From Parageobacillus caldoxylosilyticus NBRC 107762 (GTDB lineage: Bacteria; Bacillota; Bacilli; Bacillales; Anoxybacillaceae), in the NCBI RefSeq assembly GCF_000632715.1, contig NZ_BAWO01000016.1:1-64000 (forward strand): a DNA stretch of 64,000 nt, read 5' to 3'. The notes below the pieces were generated by a model, which saw only the letters and a program-made list of their open reading frames with translations, was not told the origin of the DNA and did no database searches. Shown here in pieces: positions 18,511 to 26,393 of this stretch; positions within the stretch are counted from its first letter, which is position 1; every line of letters begins with the position of its first letter. The translations under genes were made by a program, and so were the position numbers.

Positions 18511-19770
18511 ATGGTGCTGTCCAATAAAAAGAGAAACATCATCATTGCCAGCATGCTGTTAACCGCGCTTGTCTTTCGCCTTTTTGTTTTATGGAAATAC
18601 GGATTGTCCCTTACCCTGCACAGTGATGACATGGGATATGTAAGAAGCGGCAAAATTCTTTTAGAGAAAGGCATGCTCATTTACCATAATATGAATGAAC
18701 CGACCGTTCATATCATGCCGGGGATGCCGGTATTGCTGGCAGCTGTTTTTTTTATTTTTGGCACCGGTAGCGTCGGATTGTACGCCGCAAAAGTGGTGAT
18801 GATTTTATTCGGCACAGCCAGCGTCTATCTCATCTATGTAATCGGAAAAGATATCAACCAAGAATGGGCTGGCATCATCGCTGGATTTTTCACTGCGCTA
18901 TTTGTTCCGCTTATCGAAACGGACAATTTAACGTTAACCGAACCGCCTTTTCTATTCGGATTTCTTCTTTTCATTCATTTCGCTATCCAACTTGGACGAA
19001 ATCATAAAATGTCTACTTTCTATTGGCTGATGTTTTCTTACTTGTTCTGCCTGTTGTTTCGAGCTACCTTCGCGTTGATTCCATTCGCGCTTCTTGGCTA
19101 CTTGCTGCTTATCCAATATCCGCTTCGCCTCGCATGGAAGCAACTAGGAGTAGCTGTCCTGCTCGTGCTGATCGTACTTGGACCATGGTGGGTGCGCAAC
19201 TATGTTCACTATAAAGAATTCATTCCATTAACCGGCGGTTCCGGTGATCCGCTTCTGTTAGGCACTTATCAAGGATATGGATACCGATATGGCGAGCCTT
19301 ATAAAGAAGTCATTCAAAAAATCAATGAACAATACCCACATATAAGCAATTACGAAAAACAAAAACTGGAAAAACAAATAGCGATAGAGCGAATAAAAAA
19401 ATGGTATCATGCAAATCCGAAACAATTCATCGAAAGCTACACAACAAAAAAGGCAAAAACACAATGGGAACAACCTTTTTACTGGATTGAAATCCTAGGC
19501 GTACCGAAAGCCGCCGTGGTTTCCTTACACCAATGGATCGTATCACTGGCGTTTGCATCCGTGGCGCTCACCTTGTTTTTGTTCAAGCGCCACCGAAAAG
19601 AACTGTTGTTTTTTACTTTCATCATCGCGTACTTTACCATTTTAAACAACGTGTTTTTTGCCTACCCGAGATACAACCTTCCGTTAATGCCGCTTTTGTT
19701 TTTATATATCGGCCTGCTCGTTTCAGCCATTGCACGCATGTTTTTCCGCAAAAAAGCAACCTCCTCTTAA
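18511..19770 (+). CDS. GT39/ArnT-like membrane glycosyltransferase
   Basis: About 419 residues from ATG 18511 (TTGGAG upstream; a GTG at 18502 overlaps that site). Ten or more membrane helices follow. The first extracellular loop carries the acidic pair of C-type glycosyltransferases (LHSDDMGYVRSG), typical of PMT/ArnT enzymes that move a sugar from a polyprenyl-phosphate donor to an acceptor outside the cell. It completes a donor synthase/flippase/transferase set. Acceptor candidates are the S-layer protein or the wall polysaccharide; the sequence does not decide. The operon terminator overlaps its stop codon. Confidence 0.85.
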   Translation: MVLSNKKRNIIIASMLLTALVFRLFVLWKYGLSLTLHSDDMGYVRSGKILLEKGMLIYHNMNEPTVHIMPGMPVLLAAVFFIFGTGSVGLYAAKVVMILFGTASVYLIYVIGKDINQEWAGIIAGFFTALFVPLIETDNLTLTEPPFLFGFLLFIHFAIQLGRNHKMSTFYWLMFSYLFCLLFRATFALIPFALLGYLLLIQYPLRLAWKQLGVAVLLVLIVLGPWWVRNYVHYKEFIPLTGGSGDPLLLGTYQGYGYRYGEPYKEVIQKINEQYPHISNYEKQKLEKQIAIERIKKWYHANPKQFIESYTTKKAKTQWEQPFYWIEILGVPKAAVVSLHQWIVSLAFASVALTLFLFKRHRKELLFFTFIIAYFTILNNVFFAYPRYNLPLMPLLFLYIGLLVSAIARMFFRKKATSS

Positions 19771-19795
19771 ACCTCATTGTTTAAGGGGAGGTTTT
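19759..19795 (+). terminator. Terminator overlapping the GT39 stop codon
   Basis: Stem cctcctcttaaac / gtttaaggggagg with loop ctcatt, then TTTTGTCC. The TAA stop lies inside the left arm. Confidence 0.85.
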
Positions 19796-20304
19796 GTCCT
19801 TATTTTGTCCTGGTGTTCATCATGGTTGGAACATCCGCAACGTCATGCTGGAGTACACCGATTGCCGCTTTAACTCCAACCGTAGATCACTTGTTTTCAG
19901 GCAAATTTCTAGTTGTCGAATCCGCGATTAAAGCTACGGAATCTGTTTCTCTTGCTCTTCGATTCGGCAACATCATATTTCCACTAATGGATGAACAGCG
20001 TCCGAACCTTGATGGGATGCAGCGAGAATTTGATTTCGGTTCGCCGCCTTCCCCTCCTGTCTAAATTGTGTTTTTCTTTGCGGCCGGCTAATTTTTTGAT
20101 CGTTCTCCACTTTGATCCCTTCCCAAATCTAGAAATACTTTTTCCGCTTCAATGATCTTTTGGAAGAAATGTCTACTTTGTTCCCAATGTTCCTCTTTCA
20201 CTTTTATTACACTAATTCCATAAATTTAGTATTTTCTTTATCTTTCGTTTTGATTTATACTAAACAAGTATAAACAAGTATTATTTTACTATGGGGGTTA
20301 TTTT
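19796..20304. other. Gene-poor gap with a possible transposase trace and a promoter
   Basis: The plus-strand frame at 19777-20064 is unconvincing. The minus strand of about 19860-20060 yields broken pieces such as RIEEQEKQI and SRIRQLE, resembling the coiled-coil start of IS66-like transposases but with several stops; this is weak. Near the 3' end, taaacaagta is repeated in tandem (20261-20280) just before the next gene, where its promoter or an operator would lie. Confidence 0.35.
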
Positions 20305-21624
20305 ATGAAAAAATTGATTATTTTTACTATCGCGGCATCTCTTGCAATCGCAACATTGCCTGCTTCTGCTTTTGCGATTAGTCCTAATGATCCTGAGCTT
20401 CAAACCTACTTAAATGAGATCGGTATGACACAAGAAGAACTAGAAGAATATTTAAGCTACGATGGCTACACATTAGAAGATTTTAAAGATGTCAACGATC
20501 TTCGCAACGAGCTTGGCGATGTATTGACAGAAGAAAATTTAGAACAATTGCTTGAAGATTACGGCTTAACGAAAGAGGAATTAAAACAACTTCTTATCGA
20601 TAACGGTGAACTAGAACCAAACGAAGAAATTACGGAAGCGTTTAAGTTTTATAACGACTTAGAAGAGTTCCTCCTTTTTGAACAATCCTATTCAACACCG
20701 ATTACCGAAGAAACGCTTGCCGATTTCTTGCAACAGCGGAATATGACGAAAGAACAATTACTTGCACTCCTTAGCAGCCATCATGAATCATTAAAAGATT
20801 ACAGCTCCATCGGCGAATTGGCTGATGCGATTGATTATTATCAAAGCTTAACTCCGCTTACGGAAGAAACATTGAACGAACTTTTAGACACACTCGGACT
20901 TACACGACAACAATTGGAAGAGTTGCTTGCGGCAAACCACGATTCGTTAGATAACTATACGACAGTGGAAGAACTATCAGAAGCCATTGTCGATTATATG
21001 CTTCCTGATTTAGAAGAGCTTGGTCTGACGAACGCTGAACTCGAAAAATTGTATCATCACTTCCAATCACTGAATATGGAAGATCCGCAATTTGCGAGCC
21101 AAATGGAAGAACTCGGCCGGCGGCTGGAAGCCATTAGTTCGTACGATTTTGAAGGGGTAACAGAGTTGTCCCCGGCACAAATAGCGGAAATTGCCGATGT
21201 GATACACGACATGCTTGACATTTTCCAATTGGATGTGAAATTTTATTTGACGAAAAACGGGGAGAAAAAGCCATTAAGCCTAGCCACGCTGCTAACGATG
21301 GAATCCACCAACGGCTATGACCTCTTGATCGAAATTTATAACAAACAAGGCGAACTGCTTGCCGACTTCATATTGACAGCGGACATGTTCAACTCTGATT
21401 TATTTGAAAACGTAGGCAAAGATTTAGAGAAAGCTGGAAAAGTCGCAAAGATAGAGAAAAAGATTGAGAAAAAGGTAAAACTAAAACCGGTAAAAAGAAC
21501 GGTAAAAGGAGCAAAACTTCCAAAAACAGCTTCCCCATATGTATCGAATGTGCTTATGGGCGTTGTATTCATCGCTTTGGGAGCGTTCCTATTCCGTGTG
21601 AGAAAAGGATTAGGAGCAAAATAA
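20305..21624 (+). CDS. Processed acidic surface protein, sortase D substrate
   Basis: The 439-residue protein has a Sec signal peptide (cleavage after about residue 28, ASAFA) and a long acidic region. That region is built of repeated helical units of about 60 residues, with motifs such as TEETLADFLQQRNMTKEQL and TEETLNELLDTLGLTRQQL. The C-terminus has LPKTA followed by a hydrophobic helix and RVRKGLGAK, a variant sorting signal of the LPXTA type used by class D sortases. The sortase gene begins 1 nt after its stop. The protein is presumably cleaved at LPKT-A and linked to the wall or released. Its function is unknown; a homologous pair lies at 60-61.6 kb. Confidence 0.9.
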   Translation: MKKLIIFTIAASLAIATLPASAFAISPNDPELQTYLNEIGMTQEELEEYLSYDGYTLEDFKDVNDLRNELGDVLTEENLEQLLEDYGLTKEELKQLLIDNGELEPNEEITEAFKFYNDLEEFLLFEQSYSTPITEETLADFLQQRNMTKEQLLALLSSHHESLKDYSSIGELADAIDYYQSLTPLTEETLNELLDTLGLTRQQLEELLAANHDSLDNYTTVEELSEAIVDYMLPDLEELGLTNAELEKLYHHFQSLNMEDPQFASQMEELGRRLEAISSYDFEGVTELSPAQIAEIADVIHDMLDIFQLDVKFYLTKNGEKKPLSLATLLTMESTNGYDLLIEIYNKQGELLADFILTADMFNSDLFENVGKDLEKAGKVAKIEKKIEKKVKLKPVKRTVKGAKLPKTASPYVSNVLMGVVFIALGAFLFRVRKGLGAK

Positions 21625-21625
21625 A

Positions 21626-22219
21626 ATGCAAAAACAACGAATCGTTCGCTTTCTTGGCATTAGCTTGATGGTAGTTGGCTTCGCTCTCGTCTTGCTCAAC
21701 GGCTACCAATACGCAAAGGGGATCAACGCCGCAAAACCGGCGCCAACGGAAACAGCAACGAAAGCAGCCTCTACACCGCCAAAGACTGCAGCAGCGATTT
21801 ACCCGCGCCAACCAAAAGTGGGCGAAAATATTGGGGAGCTCATCATTCCGAAACTGAACGCCAGTCTTCCGATTTATCATGGCACCAATGAAGAGGAGTT
21901 AGAAAAAGGAGTCGGTCATTACGCTGGAAGCGTCCTGCCAGGAGAGCCAGATAACTGCGTCCTTGCAGGACATCGCGACACCGTCTTTCGCAGACTGGGC
22001 GAGGTGGGAAAAGGAGACTTGCTGATTGTCAAAACGATCGCTGGAGAGTTTACCTATAAAGTCCGCAAAGTGCGAATTGTAGATGCCGATGACAGAACCG
22101 TGATTGTGCCCAAGCCAAAAGCTACATTAACCGTCTCCACCTGCTATCCGTTTCACTACATCGGTGCGGCACCAAAGCGGTATATCCTCGTCGCTAACTT
22201 AGTGGCGGCAAGGCATTGA
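21626..22219 (+). CDS. Class D sortase
   Basis: The 197-residue sortase has an N-terminal signal-anchor helix (about residues 9-28), a Pro/Ala/Thr-rich linker and the sortase barrel. Catalytic His lies in LAGHRDTVF (about 117), Cys in TVSTCYPFHY (about 175) and Arg in KRYILVANL (about 188). The preceding gene encodes its probable only substrate with an LPKTA motif. The start is 1 nt after that gene's stop, so the two are coupled. Confidence 0.93.
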   Translation: MQKQRIVRFLGISLMVVGFALVLLNGYQYAKGINAAKPAPTETATKAASTPPKTAAAIYPRQPKVGENIGELIIPKLNASLPIYHGTNEEELEKGVGHYAGSVLPGEPDNCVLAGHRDTVFRRLGEVGKGDLLIVKTIAGEFTYKVRKVRIVDADDRTVIVPKPKATLTVSTCYPFHYIGAAPKRYILVANLVAARH

Positions 22220-22293
22220 TGCCTGCTTTATCCCTTTACTCTCTATGAATTTCATAAAAACATAGTTGTTTCAGTCACCAATCCTTTTTATAC

Positions 22294-22323
22294 AACCCCC
22301 ACGGAGTTTCCGTGGGGGTTTTG
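22294..22323 (+). terminator. Terminator after the first sortase gene
   Basis: Perfect stem aacccccacgg / ccgtgggggtt with loop agttt, followed by a short T run. Confidence 0.9.
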
Positions 22324-22611
22324 TGATTCGCTCTTCGCTTGCGAAACACTTTTTTCACCAACATGAACGGCATCCATATAATACGTTGCTTTCGTGTAGT
22401 GAAGCGTGACAGGCACAAAATGAAAGAGAACTGTCATCATCATGCCGTAAATAGAATTTTTTTAAAACATTGTATTCCCAAGAAAAATAGTTATTTCCCT
22501 AGCGCAACTGTAAAAAGGCAAAATGAAATTGCCTGCCTCCTGTTAAGTTTCGGAAACAGGCAATGTCCCAAATAAGCGGGTCAATCCAAACATGAAAGGA
22601 GATGTTTTGTA
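22324..22611. other. Intergenic gap with no supported gene
   Basis: A 78-codon plus-strand frame at 22339 has no ribosome-binding site or recognisable content. The gap includes one copy of the GTGACAGGCAC motif (22406-22416) that recurs at three other sites in this window. Confidence 0.4.
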
Positions 22612-23820
22612 TTATGGAGATAATAACTGCTCAAACTGCTGCAATGTAATGTGAGGATATACCCATTGCCGTTTTAACTCAAAAACCGGATCACCTGGAT
22701 AAACCGTGCCTTTTTTCGTCGTAAACGCCATCGTAAACCCCGCATCTTTCACGATTTGAATCGTCCGTTTGTCGTACGCACCGAACGGATACGCGATAGC
22801 CGTCGCATTTACTTTGGCGATGCTCGCTTTTAAATCGTCCATAATTTCGTGATACGGTTTAAACAATAAATAAGGCCCGTTCTTTTTATCAAATAAATGA
22901 AAATGATTCGTGTGGCTTTCAAATGTAAACACATCCTGCATTTTTGCTACTTCCTGCTTGCTTAAAAACTGCAAGCCGCTCGGGTCAAACGGCTGCGGAG
23001 CCGGTCGCATCCGCCCTGTAATCATAAAGATCGTCGCTTTAAAATTCAACCGTTTCAATACCGGATATGCGTACACATCATTCGATTTCAACCCATCATC
23101 AAATGAAATTAATACCGATTTTGGCGGAAGCAGCTGCTCCTTCTTGACGTACGCCAATAGTTGCTGCGGAGTAATCGTCGTATAATGCTGCTCCTTTAAG
23201 TAATTCATTTCATTCGTAAATTGGCTTAACGGGACGGTTGTCGTAGCCCGGAAAATCCGCTCATCTTTATCTTCCAAAATATGATGATATAACAAAACCG
23301 GAACTCCTGGGTCTTTCTCCGTTATATGTTTATAAATATACCCGTCTCGTCCTCCCAACTCCACAACATAAAACTGTTTCGTCTCCTCCTTTACTGGATA
23401 ACGAACGCCTGCATGAATCTCCCCAATCGACTGTTTATTTCCATTTTGGAACATATACACTTGCAAATCTTTCGTTCCAATCACGCTTCTTTTTAAGCGG
23501 TCTGCTAGTTTCGTAAACTCCGATGGCGGACCAAGTTTTACGTCTTGCTTTTTCACCATCCCTTTTACAAAGCCGTATTGAATGAAATAATAGGTTTCGT
23601 TTTCTCCGACTACTTCAAAGGCTTGTCCATGATATATTTTTCCCACTTCCTGAAGCTCATCTGCCACATATGCATACACGGGGGCCGATGGACCGATGGT
23701 TTGAATAGATGGACCGGTGGTTCGAATAAATATTTTTTGATTCACGGACGCCTGTTTTTCATAAGGCAATAAAAACAGAAGAACCAAAATCATCATGATG
23801 CCTAGTGCCCTGCTGCGCAA
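22612..23820 (-). CDS. Secreted polysaccharide deacetylase with SH3-like repeats
   Basis: The 402-residue protein starts at TTG 23820 behind AGGGAGGG and has a signal peptide or anchor (LGIMMILVLLFLLPY). Residues ~35-165 look like two bacterial SH3-like modules. A PgaB/IcaB-type NodB domain follows, with PVLLYHHI, metal-site ISFDDGLKS, ESHTNHFH and AYPFGAYD. Such enzymes remove N-acetyl groups from cell-surface polysaccharides outside the cell. Its substrate could be peptidoglycan or the GlcNAc/ManNAc-rich wall polymer. It is monocistronic. Confidence 0.9.
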   Translation of the reverse strand: MRSRALGIMMILVLLFLLPYEKQASVNQKIFIRTTGPSIQTIGPSAPVYAYVADELQEVGKIYHGQAFEVVGENETYYFIQYGFVKGMVKKQDVKLGPPSEFTKLADRLKRSVIGTKDLQVYMFQNGNKQSIGEIHAGVRYPVKEETKQFYVVELGGRDGYIYKHITEKDPGVPVLLYHHILEDKDERIFRATTTVPLSQFTNEMNYLKEQHYTTITPQQLLAYVKKEQLLPPKSVLISFDDGLKSNDVYAYPVLKRLNFKATIFMITGRMRPAPQPFDPSGLQFLSKQEVAKMQDVFTFESHTNHFHLFDKKNGPYLLFKPYHEIMDDLKASIAKVNATAIAYPFGAYDKRTIQIVKDAGFTMAFTTKKGTVYPGDPVFELKRQWVYPHITLQQFEQLLSP

Positions 23821-24003
23821 CGGATTCCCTCCCTGTATCCATTCTATTTTATTATTATTTTATTTACTATTATTTTAGCATTATTTAGTTTACCATGATT
23901 TTTGTACCATTTCCTCTTAAACATAAACATTACTTTCGAATGATAACATAATGTGATCGTAACAGGTAAAAATTTGCCTCTTTGTAAAAGAAATACTCGA
24001 TTG

Positions 24004-24033
24004 ATGACAAATTCTGCACATTTGTATTACAAT
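24004..24033 (+). promoter_or_regulatory. Promoter of the YknW-like gene
   Basis: ATGACA (24004-24009) and TACAAT (24028-24033) are 18 bp apart, about 40 bp upstream of the start codon. Confidence 0.45.
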
Positions 24034-24072
24034 ATGCTTATGCCTATATTGATACATATGGGGGACTAGTCT

Positions 24073-24732
24073 ATGATGTATAAAAGCAATCCGCTAAAGG
24101 AAATTCTTCATCCGAAAATCGCATTTGCCCAGCTTAGAGAAGCGGAACGGGTGAAAAATGTAATATTGGTCGCCCTTCTTCTCTTGCTTATGAACGTCAT
24201 CCTTTCGTTGCTGCGGGCTTATTTTGGCATTGGCACGGAAGAACTGACCAAGCATCTCGACCGGTACACCGGCGAACAATTTGCTTTCTTGCAGCTTTTA
24301 TTCGCGTTCGGCCATGCCTTGGGCGGTCTGTGCGTTCCACTATTATTTTTATTCATATCCTCTATCATTTATTATTTGCTTTTTGATATAGATTTTGTGA
24401 AACTATTAACAATTCAACTGCCGATTTTGCTCATTTTCTTACTCGAAGATTTGTTTCTCTTTCCATTCCAATTATGTTTCGGCGTAAAGGATCTCTTTTC
24501 CCCATTTTCCCTTGGTGTGTGGGGGCCTTACATAACGAAACATGCTTTTATATGGGCGCTGTTGCGAACCGTTTCACTCTTTTCCATCTGGGCCATATCG
24601 ATACAAATTATTGCCCTTCGCTCCTTGACAGAAAAATCGGTTCAACGCATCGCGATGATCGTCATCGCCGTCTACCTCTTTTTCGCTTTATTAGCAGCAG
24701 CAGGCACAGAATTTCCGTTTAATGGATTTTAA
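24073..24732 (+). CDS. Yip1-type membrane protein, YknW-like
   Basis: The 219-residue protein has five or six predicted membrane helices after a short basic N-terminus beginning MMYKSNPLKEILHPK. The 'NP...I..P' start and helix arrangement resemble Yip1-domain proteins such as B. subtilis YknW. The following gene encodes a YknX-like adaptor 18 bp later, which supports the comparison. In B. subtilis YknWXYZ protects against the SdpC toxin. The ABC components YknY and YknZ are not found nearby. Confidence 0.65.
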   Translation: MMYKSNPLKEILHPKIAFAQLREAERVKNVILVALLLLLMNVILSLLRAYFGIGTEELTKHLDRYTGEQFAFLQLLFAFGHALGGLCVPLLFLFISSIIYYLLFDIDFVKLLTIQLPILLIFLLEDLFLFPFQLCFGVKDLFSPFSLGVWGPYITKHAFIWALLRTVSLFSIWAISIQIIALRSLTEKSVQRIAMIVIAVYLFFALLAAAGTEFPFNGF

Positions 24733-24750
24733 TGAAAGGTAGGAATACCA

Positions 24751-25935
24751 ATGAAACGATGGAAACGATACATATTCATCGTCATCGTGCTATGTATATG
24801 CGCAAACTTTTACATCTTGTTTCATGCCCAAAGCAAAATTCCAAAATCGGTCTATGTGAACGAACGGACAAAACCAGAAAAAACAAATATCAAAGAAACC
24901 GTCCACACTACCGGCATGACCGTGCCAACAGAGCGAAAATTCATTTACTATAATCCGCAGCTCGGCGCCATCGATGAAATTCTTGTCACAAAGGGGCAAG
25001 AAATACAAGTCGGCACACCACTGATACGCTACGTGGATGAAGAAATCGACCGGGAGATTCATCGAATCGCACGAAAAAAAGAACAATTAAACGCGCAAAT
25101 CGAGCAGCTTTCTAAAGATATCGATGATTATACGGCCATGTCCTCTTCTGCCAAAGAAGATAGCATAGAGAAGATGCAATGGGAGGAAAAAGCAAGGGAA
25201 GCGGAGCGGGAAAAAACGCTGCTGGAATGGCAAATGAAGGAATATGAGGAACAACAACATGAACTCACAGAGAAAAAAGACGAACTGATCGTGGAAAGCA
25301 ACACAGCTGGCGTAGTCGAAGAAATCAGCTATGACAAATCCAAACCGCTGATCACCATCGCTTCCCCTTCCGCTGTCGTTCGCGGAAAAGTGAAAGAAGA
25401 AACCATCGGAAAACTCGCTGTCGGACAGACAGCAACCATCAACGTTCCGAACGAACATGAGTCATTTGCCGGTACGATTGCCGATATCGGCAAATTTCCA
25501 ATCAAAGAAGCGAGCTTTCAAGAAAAAAGCGAATATCCGTTTACTGTGCAACTCAACGAACAACCGAAACAACTTCCTTTCGGGTATCATGTAAACATCA
25601 CCGTAGTGACAAAAGAAAAAAACGGCGTGATCACCGTTCCTGCCGAAGCGGTGTGGCATGAAAAAACAAAAGCATTTGTCTATGTCATTCATAACGGCAA
25701 ACTCGAAAAACGAAACGTAATACTAGGAATCAAACATGGAAAGAAACAAGAAATCGAGCAAGGCCTGCGCCAAAACGAATATATTGTGTCCCATCCGACA
25801 AAACAGATGAAACACGGAATGGACGTCATCGTTCCGTTTGAGGTGGCAAAACCAAGAAAAGAAACAATCAAGCAATTATCGAAATGGGACATCGTCAAAC
25901 ACTTCCTCGACGGATTTTTCCGTTCCTTCTATTGA
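24751..25935 (+). CDS. Membrane fusion (HlyD/YknX-like) adaptor protein
   Basis: The 394-residue protein has one N-terminal membrane helix (about residues 8-26), a split lipoyl-like domain (LGAIDEILVTKGQEIQVGTPL), a coiled-coil hairpin (about 95-175, EKMQWEEKAREAEREKTLLEW), a beta-barrel domain and a C-terminal membrane-proximal domain. This is the layout of adaptors that couple ABC exporters to the wall side in Gram-positives. It forms a pair with the preceding Yip1-like gene, but no ATPase or permease follows; a terminator does. Confidence 0.85.
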   Translation: MKRWKRYIFIVIVLCICANFYILFHAQSKIPKSVYVNERTKPEKTNIKETVHTTGMTVPTERKFIYYNPQLGAIDEILVTKGQEIQVGTPLIRYVDEEIDREIHRIARKKEQLNAQIEQLSKDIDDYTAMSSSAKEDSIEKMQWEEKAREAEREKTLLEWQMKEYEEQQHELTEKKDELIVESNTAGVVEEISYDKSKPLITIASPSAVVRGKVKEETIGKLAVGQTATINVPNEHESFAGTIADIGKFPIKEASFQEKSEYPFTVQLNEQPKQLPFGYHVNITVVTKEKNGVITVPAEAVWHEKTKAFVYVIHNGKLEKRNVILGIKHGKKQEIEQGLRQNEYIVSHPTKQMKHGMDVIVPFEVAKPRKETIKQLSKWDIVKHFLDGFFRSFY

Positions 25936-25954
25936 TAGGGGTTTTCTAAAGAAA

Positions 25955-25998
25955 AACTGGCCTTTTCCTAAGATATACAGGAAAGGCCAGTTTTTTTC
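25955..25998 (+). terminator. Terminator after the adaptor gene
   Basis: Stem aactggccttttcct / aggaaaggccagtt followed by seven T residues. Confidence 0.9.
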
Positions 25999-26019
25999 TG
26001 CCTTCGCGGCGAAAAAGCC

Positions 26020-26357
26020 TTACAGAGACTTTTCTCCGCAGGGCTTTCGGGCTTTTTCAGAAAGTGACAGGCGTTTCATCAACTTCGCGGATACTAAAAA
26101 TGCCAATAATACTTTCGCCATTTGATCGCGTTTGATATAGCTGTTTGGTTCAAAGCGCCCATTTGCTCCCATGGAAAATACCGCTTGATATACTTTTTCA
26201 ACGGCTTCCCGCGAGGAAGCACCAATTTGTTTTACGTCCTCAAAATCTGTTGCTTTTCTGTTTTTGTTCAGTTTGGTAAAGTCATCGTTTAAGAAAGAGA
26301 GATTCATCACTCGTTCGATCATCATAGCCGCTTGCGCTCTCATCGCATTACGGGTGG
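26020..26357 (-). pseudogene. 3' remnant of an SLH-domain protein gene
   Basis: The frame encodes the end of one SLH repeat (NAMRAQAAMMIERVM) and one complete C-terminal SLH repeat (FEDVKQIGAS ... FEPNSYIKRDQMAKVLLAFL). The upstream part is missing: similarity stops at TRNAM, exactly where the GTGACAGGCAC motif (26358-26368) begins. No signal peptide or ribosome-binding site can be placed. It is therefore a truncated gene, probably cut by an insertion or recombination event at that motif. It shows that the locus once held another SLH-anchored protein. Confidence 0.75.
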
Positions 26358-26368
26358 GTGACAGGCAC
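26358..26368. repeat. GTGACAGGCAC motif, one of four scattered copies
   Basis: Copies lie at 22406-22416, 26358-26368 and 29952-29962 (extended to GGTGACAGGCACC at 29951-29963), with a 10-base near-copy at 26064-26073. Three are intergenic and the one described here marks the breakpoint of a truncated gene. They may be remnants of a small mobile repeat. Confidence 0.5.
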
Positions 26369-26393
26369 GCATCCCAATGGGGAGAGGATTGTA

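Noticed and set aside
19777-20064. Plus-strand 95-codon frame as a secreted protein
   Set aside because: It starts inside a terminator, lacks a ribosome-binding site, and the opposite strand has a faint transposase-like trace.
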